Shown here piece by piece: positions 45,015 to 56,560 of a stretch of DNA of 64,000 nucleotides (position 1 is the first letter of the stretch; each line of letters begins with the position of its first letter). The stretch is from Cavia porcellus (Eukaryota; Chordata; Mammalia; Rodentia; Caviidae), in the NCBI RefSeq assembly GCF_034190915.1, contig NW_026947488.1:7760501-7824500 (forward strand), written 5' to 3'. The translations under genes were made by a program, and so were the position numbers. The notes below the pieces were generated by a model, which searched no databases, was not told where the DNA came from, and saw nothing but the letters and a program-made list of their open reading frames with translations.

Positions 45015-48000
45015 ATATACTTTACGGGAAATATCACAGAAGTGACTTTGCGTCTTCAGTGCTTCAAATCAGGAAGCACATTGTATCCCTTTGCCCCATC
45101 ACAGGTGACATTAATTTTGATTATCTAGTTAAGGTGGTTCCCTGTTGATTTCTCCACCAGAGTTCTTAATATTTCTCCACAATTGGTATCTTGTGGTAAG
45201 TTTGAATCTGCACAAGTCACCTGATGCTTCTCTTGCCAACTAGCTTTTAATAGTTTTATAGAAATACAACACACATAGCGTAAAATTCATTCCTTAATGT
45301 GTACAGATAAAAGGTTAAAAATAATAGTCACAATTTTTCGTAAGGATTGTCACTAATTCCATTCACCTCACCCCAAGAAGCAACTGAAATTCATTAGCCG
45401 TTGTCCCCTATTCCTCCCTCCCTCACCCACTAGAGATCATTACTTTTGATTTATGTCTCTCTGGGTTGCCTGTTCTGTAACCCACCAATTTTAGCCTCTA
45501 TTGACAATCCTTACCTGCAATAATTATCACTTGGGTGTTTTCCAGGTGGTGGATATTTCTAAGCCATACACTTCTGAAATCTAGAAATGATGGTGACTCA
45601 TCCAAAGAGATTAAACCTTGTTATTATTACATGATTCATGGACCCAGGACAAATTGTGATCCACTGACATTTATCATTCCTCTAGACAAAGGCGCCCTGT
45701 TTGGGTGATAAATGATGTGAGCACTGATGTTATCTATCACTTAGTTTGTTGATGAGGATGTTGAAAAGAGTAAATCCACTTCTGATGCCCTATGTGGATC
45801 TTTCACAAGGAAAGGTTTGTAGGAGCTACATTTTGTGTCTTCCCTTCAAGTAGGAGACACTATTGCTATATATTCTGTTATACAGTCAGGAGGCAAATGT
45901 TTTTGTTTATCCAAGTGATCTTTATAAAAATATTTTTGCACAATATTATGGGATGTATCTTGTGTCTCTAGTTTCATCTAGCTTTACCCAGGTCTATACC
46001 ATGTCATAGGAGTCACATAGCTTCCCTCTAAATCATAGATTTCCTTGCAGGTGCATGAAGGTAGCTCCAGTAATAATAAAGATCTATCGGAGGAGTCATC
46101 GTTGTAGAGTTTACCAAGACAATCGACTTGTGTCTTGGGAGGAAGCAAAGGTACCGAGGGGTAGGGGTAAGAGATGTCTGCAAGGTTTTCAAGGTTAATG
46201 TAAGCATATGTTTAAAGAACATCAGGAGATGTGTGCAAATGGGAAAGAGGATGAGTGGGTACTCGTGTGCAAAGATATTGCACATGTCAGGCTTCAGCGT
46301 GTGGCAGCCCCCCTGATGGAACACAATGTGTTAAAGCATGGGTGTTGGATTTAGACACAGCTAGGTCTGACTGTGGGGAGCTGGATGTGACTTACACAAT
46401 GAAGGGAATAATAGTAGCTGTTTATATTTGTATATTATTTTGCTCTAGCTATCTTGAGCTATATCATCTTCCACAGTGATCTCCCATGGGCTTGTTCTGG
46501 AAGTATATTTTTTGTTTACATTTAGTTTGAACTCAGGGCTGCACTGTTTGAGATCATGGGTCTGGGTCATTGCCTATGAGATGCCAAGTCATGCTGGGCT
46601 TGGCAAGGTGCACCTGCTGTTTTGGGACTTATGGCTGTTTACAGTGTCAGCAAACTCCATGAAACAATTTGTCCTTTGAAACACCCCAAAATGCCTGAAC
46701 CTCACTTAATGTCTTCCCTGTGAAATGTAGAAACAACTCATGCATGTCTAGATGGACAGGCAGCAGAGAAAGCCAAATGGGCTTAGAAATATTAGTGTAA
46801 TTTATGCAACAAAAACATTTTATGTTCTAGGATAGAATCATAAATCTCTTTTAGTTATTCATATGCAAATGTTGAAAGGCTCACATACTCCCATAATAGA
46901 TGAGAGTCCATAATGACTCCTGTCCTATTCAAGTTTAATGGAGAAGAAACACACTCACACAGCCCAGGTTCTTTGGAGATGATTACAGTACACAGAGGAA
47001 AATGTGTTTTTGGAAGACATATGTCCCTTGGAGATCAGAGTCCACTATAAAAGTTGAATAATGAAATAATTATTTACAGCCAACAATTTTCAGTTATTTA
47101 TGGATCCTGCTTACTCCTATCATTCAATGATTTTACTACTTGCTTTCATCAGATAGTGGGCAGGGAAGCAGCAGACAGAACTGAATTTTACTTGTGTTTG
47201 TTTTTGTAGTGTGTTTGTACACTGTAAATTACTATTAATTAGTGCTTTAAATAGCAGTGGTAATAAATTATATTTTATATGATCGCCAAAAGGAAGTGAC
47301 TTGCTTTGCAGCAAGTAAGTTAAAGTTGAACATTTAATTCTTACCATTAGCTTCCTCTCTCCATCTTTGGATCTGTTCACCTCCATGTGGGCTCTGTTTT
47401 CAAGTGGGGTCCCTCTCACAGTGGCAGGACAGTTAGCACAGATCCAGATGTGCATCCAAACTTTTCAGAACATCTGAAAGACAGAAGCCTGTTTCTTGTT
47501 TAGTTTTGCCAGAGAAAGTCTCAGATGCATCTTGGATGGTAGCAAAGGCTTACTTTAGCCAATCATAGTAAATAACAGACAGGGTGTGATAGGACAAACC
47601 CATGTCACATGTGTAAAAGGAAATCTCATCGCAGCTGGACTTTGGGACCTGAAAGGTATAGAGGTTCTCCAAGGGATATTAGAGTACTGTCATTGAAAGG
47701 TAGAAGAGTGGGTATCAATGTTTATGACAGGTGAATTAGTGGGTGTTTTGAAGATCCTATGGAAGGGGTCAAGCTAAATCATCTGAGTCAAAAGAGAGCC
47801 ACCTCCATGTTTTCCAGCATTTTCTTCTGACCATCCCTGTATTATTTTTCCTTTCCTCCCCATGGTTTAGGAGATATTTTTCAAATAAATTGCATTTCTT
47901 AAGTAGTAATTGATTTTCCTATTTTTATTAATTGCTTACTGACTAGGATAATTTGGACTACACAGAGTGATTATAAAGTAACCCAAGCCAGACAGTTAAT

Positions 48001-48555
48001 ATATCATCACACGTGCAACATTCTGCTTCTGCACAAAGCTTCTCGAAAGATTTTTGGAATATTCCAAGTAATTCCCAAAATCCAAAGGTGTCTTATGCAC
48101 CCAGGAGCCTAAGCTTGGAGTGACTGGACTAGATAACGTGTGAGCCTCCTGTAACTTTATTCTCACACAGCTCCAGGGGAAGATGTGTCAGACAAAGTGA
48201 GCCGAGAGGAAATGTGCAGATATCCTTTGATGACCTGACTTGACTTTAATTATCCAAGTCTTCTTTTTCCTTGTCAGAAATAATCTGGTAAATTGTTCAA
48301 ATGGATCATGAAGGTTGATCTCTCAGGTGAACAGTTTAGGCTGCCTGGGGTTTAGAATTCAAAGTCACAAAAGAAAAATAAAACTGTCAGTGGTAATCCT
48401 CACTATGTGACTTTGGTCCTTAACTGATGTCAGAAAATTCTGTTGGCTCTGTCTTGAAAATAGATGCCAGCATCTTGTACCTCCTCCTTATGGAGGTTCA
48501 GGCAACCTTGATTTGTTGCTTAAATTGTTGTGGAAATTTCTCCACTGTGACATTC
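45015..48555. other. Mostly unassigned sequence
   Basis: No gene was recognised across this stretch. A faint MIR-like piece lies at 46,330-46,410 ('gcatgggtgttggatttagac'). Open frames of 98 codons (46,028-46,324, minus) and 111 codons (47,120-47,455, minus) lack domain and splice support. Confidence 0.35.
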
Positions 48556-48559
48556 TTTG

Positions 48560-48849
48560 TCTCTCTGTTCTATCTCTTTTCAACCTTATAACCAGCATGA
48601 TTTGTGTATGACCCTCTGTGAATTGTATATGACCCTCCATTACAAAAAAACCAATGCAACACTTTCCCTGCCTCGGTCCACACATTGTCTGCTCTCGCCT
48701 GGGTGGATGAAATGCCTGGCCTCTTTGCTGGTCTCCCTCATTGAGCCTGCACCCCTGCAGTCTAACTTCAGCAGCAGCTTGAGGAATTCTCTTCAGTGTA
48801 AGTTCCATTGTGCCATTTTTGCCATCAAAAAATCTTCTGTGGCTCCTTA
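48560..48849 (+). mobile_element. L2 LINE fragment, left part
   Basis: It shows 'ctgcctcggtccacacattg', 'cctggcctctttgctggtc', 'cattgtgccatttttgcc' and 'aaaaatcttctgtggctcc', an L2 pattern that ends 'ttctgtggctccttat'. The L2 text continues at 49,401 ('tccttatgcagcccattctg'), so the retroelements between were inserted into it. Confidence 0.62.
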
Positions 48850-49400
48850 TGTGAGTCAGCTTTCTGTTACTGTAACAACATACTGGAGATAATCAGTGCA
48901 TAAAGAGAAAAGGTTATTTTGGCTAACAGTTTCAGAGATTTCAACCCATGGTCAGTTGACCCTGTTACTTTTGGGCCTATGACAAGGTAGTACATCATAG
49001 TGTTAAGTGTATGGAGTGCCAAATCCCTTACCTCAAGGCCATGGAAAAAGAAGAGTGAGGATGGGCCTGGGCAAAATACTGCTTTGAGGACATACCCCAG
49101 CCACCTAAGGACCTCTCCTGGCAGGCCTCGTCTCCCATCTACTTTCCGATAACACTGTCTGGGGATCCAGGTTCTTTCTGAGATACTTAAAATCCAAATA
49201 GTGCCTGCACATGGAGGCATATGCTTGTGATTTCAGTATGTGAGAGGCTGAGGCAGAAGGATCGTCACAAGTTTGAGGCCAATCTGTTCTACACAGTGAG
49301 TTCGAGGCCAGCCTAGATTAAATGCTGATATTTTGTCTCAATAAAATAAAACAAAACCAAACTGTAGCATTCCTAGCCTCATTCTGGGTAAAAATCAGAG
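48850..49400 (-). mobile_element. ERVL-MaLR/ORR1-like LTR, interrupted by a B1
   Basis: The left part (48,850-49,195) has 'ttctgttactgtaacaac', 'gagaaaaggttattttggc', 'cagtttcagagatttcaac' and 'gggcctatgacaagg'. The short right part (49,360-49,400) follows the B1. 'tccttat' occurs on both sides of the compound (48,844-48,850 and 49,401-49,407), which supports insertion into the L2. Confidence 0.68.
49196..49358 (+). mobile_element. B1 SINE (7SL-derived)
   Basis: It shows 'cacatggaggcatatgcttg', 'tgagaggctgaggcagaagg', 'cacaagtttgaggccaatc' and a repeated 'gagttcgaggccagcctag'. The second 'gagttcgaggccagcc' is the known internal duplication of B1. An A-rich tail 'aataaaataaaacaaaacc' ends it. 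The flanks 'aaaatccaaat' and 'aaaaccaaact' form an imperfect duplication. Confidence 0.85.
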
Positions 49401-49660
49401 TCCTTATGCAGCCCATTCTGCCTGGTGTGGCTCCAACCCTCACGCTCTACCCTACCTCAGGGAATTCACACTTGCTGTGTTTCTGCTTTGTACCTCCCCC
49501 AACCCCTCGCACCCTTAGATCTTACTCTAAACCCCTTCCCAGAGCTTGCCCACCTTCCTTGACCCCAACCCTTTCCAGTCAGCAGTGACCCCCCTCCAAC
49601 ATCCGCTTCCGTCTCCCCAACTCCACCTCCTCTTTCTTAGAAGGATGCTTGTGGTCACAC
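49401..49660 (+). mobile_element. L2 LINE fragment, right part
   Basis: It continues 'tccttatgcagcccattctg', 'ctggtgtggctccaaccc', 'ctctaccctacctcaggg' and 'tgctgtgtttctgctttg', in L2 order after the fragment at 48.56 kb. Confidence 0.62.
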
Positions 49661-49664
49661 TGGA

Positions 49665-50140
49665 CTCACCCACGTGATCCGGGACAATGCCCCATGTCAA
49701 GATCTTGAACCACGTATGTCAGCTTCTTTTTTTGCTACGTATTAAGACTTGCAGATTTCTAGTTAGCACTTGGGCATATTTTTCTTGCCTTTCCTGGGTA
49801 CCCTATGTAAATGGACATGCCTCTGTCAATGCAATCTATTGTGTTCATCTCACATACCTTGCTTTACCCTTTGCTTGTCCACCCTGTCAATTGGCTCAGT
49901 AAGTGAAGGATCTTATCCACTGTATTCCTGGAGCCTATTTCTTTAAATAAAAAAAAATTGAAGTATACTGATCTCCCCACCCCACCCTGGACAGTATAAA
50001 AGACAATTTCACATGGTTTCTATTTTGAGTTCCTGTAGTTGCTGACAAAGACCAATGCTTCAAATGCCATTACTCACCAAATATTCTGCTTTTCTGCTTA
50101 ATACAGACAACAGCGAGATGGAGAAGCAGGTGTCACATAC
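49665..50140. other. Unassigned sequence
   Basis: No gene was recognised; an A-run lies at 49,948-49,958. Confidence 0.4.
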
Positions 50141-50144
50141 TTGC

Positions 50145-50350
50145 GAGAGTCTCTTGGCAGCCCTGCTGTGCACAGTTTGACTTGGAGGCTCAGTGTACAC
50201 CATCCGCTGCCTGCCTCATTACAGACTCCATCTGCGACATGATTCCTGCTCGGAGAAGCAAAGACAATTTTAAAAGAGCAATTTATTATTAGCCTTTGAA
50301 ATAAATCCAGGGTTTGTTACTTCCCCATGATAATTAAAACTTACCTAACA
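50145..50350. promoter_or_regulatory. Possible conserved non-coding element
   Basis: Repeat-free sequence with several ATTA/TAAT cores and the 18-mer TAAATCCAGGGTTTGTTA, which recurs exactly at 53,837-53,854. No exon signature. The regulatory label is an inference from texture only. Confidence 0.25.
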
Positions 50351-50354
50351 CTAT

Positions 50355-50885
50355 TTTATTTTTTTAAGTGACAGATAACGAGGAATATATTGCAGGTGTA
50401 CAACATGATATTTTGGTGAAAGATTTCTATATTATCTTACTTGTTGAGAGGACAGCAGTCTTTCCTGGTGTTCCTCAATTTGTCTGCTTATGTGTGCGTA
50501 TGAGTTTGTATTCCTTATTAGCCCCCGAGGTAAGAAAGGGGAATCTTTCTGGACCTTGCACTACAAATTATATCAAATAATTTAAAATTACAAAATACTG
50601 TTAATGTGTAATAATTTAAATGTTAGATACATGATACTTGCACACAGTGCATTTAAAAAGTCAAGAGAATATATTATAGCCCCTTGCTTGTGCGGATCAA
50701 TAGAACTTCCTATGATGATTAAAATATTCTGCATTCATGCTGTATGATATGGCAGGCTCCAGCCGCCTGAGACAGGTGGACATTTAAAATGCAGCTCATA
50801 CAACTGATGAACTGGATCTTTAATTTTTAAATTCCATATGGTTAGCGTACTGGACATCACCCCTAGCTGTTAAGCCTCTCGTTTG
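50355..50885. other. Unassigned AT-rich sequence
   Basis: No gene was recognised. A donor-like 'gccgaggtaaga' type site at about 50,523 lies in a 70-codon open frame without an acceptor partner. Confidence 0.35.
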
Positions 50886-50889
50886 CCAA

Positions 50890-51300
50890 CCCATTTCTAT
50901 TCCTAGGCCGTATTTTCTCACAGGCGCTCTGCACACCGATACACAAGCACACTTTTCGCTTCTATGAACACTTGTCTTAGTGTTCCGTGGTGTGATCCTG
51001 GGCCTTGGAAAGCCGTATGAGACACCGAGGAAGAGCCTGCCTTTCTGATGGAGGCCATCGCTGCAGTCCTTGTTGAAGACCGCTGACATGAAGTAAAGGG
51101 GCACGAAGCCCCGGGGTGGCCAGCTCCTCTCCTTATCTGCCTCTCCCCTGCCTGTCCCTCTTCCTCTACACTCACCCGAAGAAGTCTGCTGAACAAATGC
51201 GCCCTGAAAGAGAGGGTCTGGGGTCTGAGTATTTTTCACCACGAATGACAATGGGTGCCTTTGTGTTTGCAAGCATCATGGCATTAAAGATTTACCATGG
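50890..51300. other. CpG-retaining, ORF-bearing segment
   Basis: It is richer in CpG than its AT-rich surroundings and free of recognised repeats. The minus strand is open for 150 codons (50,820-51,272) and a second minus frame for 92 codons. No domain was recognised. It could be an exon remnant, a regulatory element or chance. It lies about 0.6 kb from the microexon candidate, but on the other strand. Confidence 0.35.
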
Positions 51301-51866
51301 ATCTCCATCCAGGTGATGCGTTCCATAGCTTGCTACTTCTTACAAGTTTCCTTTGCGATTAAGCTGCCCAAAGTGGGGTGCAGTTTGATAAGTGGGGAAC
51401 TATGCTCCTTCATTGTTCCTTGAAAACAATTTCTGCACACATCCAGTAGCGCAGATCCACTAAGCAGTTATCTGAAGCAGGTGATCAACTTTTCTTTATT
51501 GTGTATCAAGTCTAGCGTATCCTCCACAATGACAGATCCTGCAGCACAGAAATAATGAGATCATTTCCTTTGGGGTCCTGATGAGGAGGGAAACTGTACT
51601 TCTGCACCTTTTATTTTTGGAAGAGAGCTCTAAAGTTTCCCTGAAGCTCACTCTTGATATCCTTTTCTTCCTAATCTCTTTCTTCATCAAGAGTTCAGCC
51701 TATCCACAGGCCATCTGCCTGAATATCAAAGCTTGTCTGGTGCATATTGGGTTTACACACACCTTCATGGTTTCTCTAAAATGACATAGAGAGGAAAACA
51801 CAATGCGAAGAGTGATCAGCATTGGAAATCACACGGCATGGAAATAACCGTTGTTTTCATTTTTAG

Positions 51867-51908
51867 ACCATCATTCCAGACAGCTCCTGTGCACTGAGAT
51901 GTGAAAAG
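51867..51908 (+). other. Candidate 42-nt exon
   Basis: The upstream text 'gttgttttcatttttag' is a strong acceptor with a long pyrimidine tract. The downstream AAAAG|GTAAGT is a consensus donor. The enclosed 42 nt is a multiple of three and is open only in frame 1 (TIIPDSSCALRCEK); the other two frames have stops. No neighbouring exon was recognised, so it may belong to a protein-coding gene with long introns, to a long non-coding RNA, or be a chance pairing. Confidence 0.35.
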
Positions 51909-51909
51909 G

Positions 51910-52175
51910 TAAGTTTAGGAGATTCATGAAATCAGGTTACCTGCGGCTCTATAAACCGATATTTGGTAACTCAGAAATGCAATGGAAATACTGTCGTGTC
52001 AAAAATTATTATGATTAAAAACAAATGTTTATTAAAGATTTGTTATCCTTTCATTTAATGAAAGGTTCAGAGTTCCTAGCAGGCTTTGTAATGAACATTT
52101 TAAATGCATTAATCCTTCTACCACTTTCCAAATTGGTTACTTCTGAAGAGGCATAACATCTTGTTTAAGGGAATA
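51910..52175. other. Unassigned sequence
   Basis: No repeat or gene was recognised; a palindromic 'ctttcatttaatgaaag' lies at about 52,048-52,064. Confidence 0.4.
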
Positions 52176-52180
52176 AAGTT

Positions 52181-52373
52181 AGCTGGGCATGGTGGCTCAG
52201 GACTGTAATCCTAGTACTCTGGGGGGCCTGTGGCAAAAGGATTGCAAACTCTTGACCAGTGCAGCAATTTAGCTAGGCTCTACCTCAAAATAAAAATAAA
52301 ATTTAAAAAATTATTGGCGATGTGGCTCACTGTGAAGATCCTGGATTCAGAGCCCAGTCCAGAAAGTAATAAA
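52181..52373 (+). mobile_element. B1-dID-type dimeric SINE
   Basis: The left half is B1-like: 'agctgggcatggtggctcag', 'gactgtaatcctagtactc', 'aaaggattgcaaactc', then 'ctacctcaaaataaaaa'. The right half is ID/tRNA-like: 'ggcgatgtggctcactgtg', 'ctggattcagagcccagtcc'. This dimer is known in non-muroid rodents. Short flanks 'aataaag' occur on both sides. Confidence 0.8.
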
Positions 52374-52379
52374 GCCAAT

Positions 52380-52625
52380 AAATGAGTCAGTGATGAGATG
52401 AAGAGCTGATCCTGGCTTATCTAATGCCTGTGACTTTAAACATGATTAAAAACTAGCTGCATGATCATTTTTAATGACTGACTTCCAAATTATGCCTTGT
52501 AATTTGCTTGTTATGACTTGACTGTATCTTTTGCATGTCTAGTTCTGGAGATGAGATAATATCCATGAAAGTGGCTGATTTATTCCTTAAAATCCAATTT
52601 TGGCTTCATCTTAGAGTTGTCTAAT
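52380..52625. other. Unique AT-rich sequence
   Basis: Repeat-free with several homeodomain-type ATTA cores; possibly part of a conserved non-coding cluster that continues after the SINE. Confidence 0.3.
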
Positions 52626-52630
52626 TTTAA

Positions 52631-52714
52631 TTTTTTTTTGATACCAAGGATCGAACTCATGACCTCACACATAGCAGGCAACTGCTCGAGCCACTGAACT
52701 AAATCCCCAGCCCA
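52631..52714 (-). mobile_element. ID-like tRNA-Ala SINE
   Basis: In reverse complement it has 'ggctggggatttagttcagtg'-type text, box B 'gagttcgatcc' and 'ttggtatc', with a short poly(T) on the plus strand. It is moderately diverged from the young copies. Confidence 0.8.
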
Positions 52715-52889
52715 ACTTTAAATTTTTAAACTTGGCGATGCTCAAGAATTTCACAGGTATTCTTGTGATGATAGGAAAGGGAATGTTTACCTAAGCAGTA
52801 TCAGAGTTTTTGGTGCCTTTTCTATGATTTTATATCTGGAGGAATGTAATAAGGATATGATAGCAATATATTTAAAACAGTAGCTTGCA

Positions 52890-53240
52890 GTTCTTCTGCA
52901 CACCCAAAACCAGCTTCCAAAATAATTGCCAGCTCATCCTTAAGAGATGAGCAAATTTCCTTTGTCTCCAGATAAAGCTGTTAATTGTCCATTTTTCATG
53001 TCTGATGATCCCCAATTGTTTCATTAGCTGACAGCAGAAAATGCCAGTTCACTGCCTATTAAAATAGAGGGCCAGAATGAAATTACATATTCTTAATCAG
53101 GGAACATGTTAGTTTATTGTTTTATGAATAATGTCTTCCATGAAACAAAATCTCTGGCCTCATTAGCCCCTCTTCCCCAACCTTGGTAAATAACAGGATA
53201 AAAATAAATTTCCAAGGTGTCTTCTCTGTTAGCCAACTAA
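52890..53240. promoter_or_regulatory. Possible conserved non-coding element
   Basis: This is repeat-free, AT-rich sequence with dense TAATTG/CATTAG/TTAATC-like cores and no sign of old repeat decay. The regulatory role is inferred from texture alone. Confidence 0.28.
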
Positions 53241-53244
53241 AGAT

Positions 53245-53680
53245 TTTACATTTTTGTTAGTTTGCAAGGAAGATTTTGAAGACAAAATTATGTCTGGGTT
53301 ATTGAATACCTGTCAATATTTCATCCAAACATCAGCATAAAATAATTTCACTTTGAACTTGGTATTTGGTATAATAATACTTAAAAGTGCTTCGTGTGTA
53401 TTTTTACCTGTATTCGATGATTGAAAGACAAGTTTATTGCATTTCCCATGAAGTGAGCCAAAAACCTACAGACCTATGAGAGAATAGAAGGTATATACAG
53501 TGCTGGAATTGAATTTCAAAGTAGGTCACGCACACCCATTGGCAAAACTTTAATCCAATTCCAGTCCATAGGAATGAAGGCAGAAGGAGGTTATTTGTAG
53601 GTGTGTGTGTAGATCTTAAGGAGTAAACTGGTTTTCTCGTGATAGAAATATAAGCGGTCTTTCATTTTAAGAAGCGTTCC
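53245..53680. other. Unassigned sequence
   Basis: No gene or repeat was recognised. Confidence 0.4.
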
Positions 53681-53684
53681 GAGG

Positions 53685-54340
53685 CTGGGACCGTATAGTA
53701 AAGCACTTTGATTTTAAGGTGCTCTTTACAGGTGCATGAGGAGGCCCGTTCCTAATTACTGATAAAGCTGCAATGCCATCTCATTCCCCCGAAGACAGAT
53801 TCGCACATTTCCTCGCTGTCCTACCCCTTACCATCTTAAATCCAGGGTTTGTTAATAATCTTAATGGTCAGTCGTGATGAAAAGGATTTAAAAACAGATT
53901 CCAAAACTTGGACTTTTAACAGTCACAGTCTTTGATTTCCTTGGTGTTTTTTTGTTTGCTTTTTTCTCAGACTTCTTATCTGACCATTATTCTTTTCCCC
54001 AGAGGTTTTTTAGAGAGAGAAAAATAAACAATAAAGAACCAACAGACATAAATGTGAATTACCTATGACTTTTTTTTTAATTTAAAATTCTCTCGGGGCT
54101 TCAGTGGTCACTTTGGTCTTTTCTTGTCAGTGGGAGCCTGCAATGTTGCCCATTGTTTAATGGCAAGAAGGCAGTCAACAAACGGAAAGCAAGAGGCAGC
54201 CTCAGCGTGGATGAATCTGGTCTCACTGTTGATGTGATTGTTTCCTTCCTTTTTATTTCACCGCATAGAGCATTCAAATGTAAAATTGTGTTCCTTTGTA
54301 AGCGCTGATGTGTAATTGATCAACCAACTCTGGGTGCCTG
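53685..54340. promoter_or_regulatory. Possible conserved non-coding block
   Basis: It includes 'cctaattactgataaagc', the 18-mer shared with 50.3 kb, 'gttaataatcttaatgg' and a downstream part to 54,340 with no repeat resemblance. Conservation cannot be tested here. Confidence 0.28.
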
Positions 54341-54490
54341 ACAGTCAGCTCATTCCCTTCAACATATCTAATTTTTTTAACTTAAGACCTTATATGGAGA
54401 TAAAGACAATGTATCCAGAAGATAAAAGGGGTCAGTTGAGGCAAGCAGTGTTCTTTACATTATTTGCCACAAAGTCGCTCATAAGTGTGA

Positions 54491-54515
54491 GCACACACAT
54501 GCACACACACACACA
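54491..54515. repeat. Short (CA)n run
   Basis: About 25 bp of interrupted CA repeats just before the MLT1-like LTR. Confidence 0.9.
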
Positions 54516-54519
54516 GGGC

Positions 54520-54868
54520 CACATAGTTCGTTTTTTGTGGCTGTCACTAAATTCCACAAACTGAGCGGCTTATAAAGAACAGACATTTACTTGGCTTATA
54601 CTTGTGGAGATTGGGAGATTGAAAAGTGTGGTTCCAGCGCCTCCCCATGAGGGCTTCCCTGCGTCATGACACAGCAGAGAGCATCGCAGAATGAGACAGC
54701 GGTGGGCTAGGCTGGCTCTCCCCTCCTGCTGTCTGGATGACGTCTTCCTGACCCCATTCAATCCTAATTCATTTCCAAAGCCCCTTCTGATTCCGTTTTC
54801 AAGGTATGAACTTGGAGCCAACTTTCTAACACATGAACTTTTGGGGGACAAATTCAAAGCACAATAAA
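54520..54868 (-). mobile_element. MLT1/MST-like ERVL-MaLR LTR
   Basis: It follows the antisense pattern 'cactaaattccacaaactg', 'agcggcttataaagaacag', 'atttacttggcttatac', 'ccccttctgattccg', 'ggtatgaacttggagcc' and 'gaacttttgggggac'. The 95-codon minus-strand frame within it is incidental. Confidence 0.75.
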
Positions 54869-54869
54869 C

Positions 54870-56560
54870 CTATTCTTACATGCACATTTATTTCAGCTTA
54901 TAAAAATTACCCAGGAAACTTACATGACTAAATCCTACCCAGTTATATGTGAGTAAGGATTGGGGACCCTGTCCAGAGTCCCGATTGTCTGCTTTAAGTG
55001 TACGTGGAGAAAAACAACAAACCTACAAGTTTACTAATACATGAATGGCTGGGAAGTCAGAGTCTCCTAATGGGTCCTCCTCTGACACTCCAAACAACCA
55101 CCATTTATTAGGTGTATTAGAGATCGGCGGGCTAGTGAAAGACTCCAGTTCAGCAGAAGATTCAGATTCAAGAGGGTCAGATGATCATATACTAAGAAAG
55201 ATCCAGTCCTAGAGTATAATCCTGGGATGAGCAAAGAGGACGTAGATGATCTCATGCTTAGAAGAGTTGATGGGAAATCTCAGATGGATGGTACCAACAA
55301 TCCCAAATCTCCATTTTATCCCATAGTGAAGTATGCAAAATTGGTCACTGTGAATTTATGTTCCTCAACAAGTAAGAATGCAAAATGCATTGGTTCAATT
55401 CTAACAGTGTAGAAATGACAAGGCTGGTTTGTTCATAGTACAGACACATATACTTTTAACAACAAGGTAGAAAAATAGATTTGCAAGGTTATGAATGACA
55501 GCTGGTTACTTACTGCATCTGGTACCTGTTATATCTGGTATAACAGAAATAGTTGTTTGGAGAAATGTATGATGACAGAATTGTTTTATCAGAAAATATC
55601 AAAATTTTAAACTATGTTATTAGTAAAACTTTTACCCACAGAACATTTAAAAGTTAGGTTTCTAGCAATGGCACTGAGAACAATATTTAAAAATCTTATT
55701 AAAAAACAACTTTAAAAGGGAACAAATTTTTCTTAAGGCCTGTTTTATAGCTGTCATTCTCTCTTGTGGGCTGTGGTAGTAAAACATTTTAAACAGCTTA
55801 TTATGGAGAAAAGTCCGTCTCAAGAATACAGAGTCCCCTTAAAATCACCTCGCTACTTTGAAACGGCTTGTGTTCTGGTATTCTGGTGTTCTCTGAGTGC
55901 TTGTGAATCCCAGAGATCTGGCATCTCTGAAGATTTTGCATCTAACCTTGTTTGCTATCATTTTTGTTGACTGGATAAGCAGGTATAACAGTAGGACTTT
56001 TGAATTCTTCCTTCCCATAGTTTTTACAGGCCATTTGTATTCTTCCAGTAAATTATGTGCTTTTATAACTCTTGGTACAACCACAAAGAATGGATAAAGT
56101 AGTGGTTATTTGTGACATATAAAATTTTGACATCATTTTCATCTTCTGGTTAACATATGACAAAAATTCTGGAATCTTCTAGACCTGACCGGACATAAAA
56201 ATAGAAATAATCTTATAATTTGGGTAAGGGCCCAATATGTATTAAAAGTCTTGTGTCCTTTTGGTCACAAAAAGTGCAGATGAAACACCAAATTAAATAC
56301 TTTAGAGAAATTTAGAGCAATTTCCAGGTAACAAATAGAAGAGAATCATGTAAAGACACTTCCTTCTCTTCAGAGTGTGTGAACTGGGAAAGAGGATGCC
56401 AGGTACACAGATCTGAGAGCTGACACCCTGGAGGTTTTTTTTTTCTTGAAGCAGTGATGGAATCAGCTGGGGTTTTAAGTAATGCGCAATCCTGAAGAAA
56501 CAAACACAGTGTCCCTTAAAAAACAGATTGGCTACAAAGAGAGGGAACACTTCGGAAGGA
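54870..56560. other. Mostly unassigned AT-rich sequence
   Basis: No gene was recognised. The part at about 55,960-56,110 resembles 57,600-57,770 (shared 'accacaaagaat' with similar flanks), so both may be copies of one uncharacterised repeat. Open frames of 61-82 codons lack support. Confidence 0.4.
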
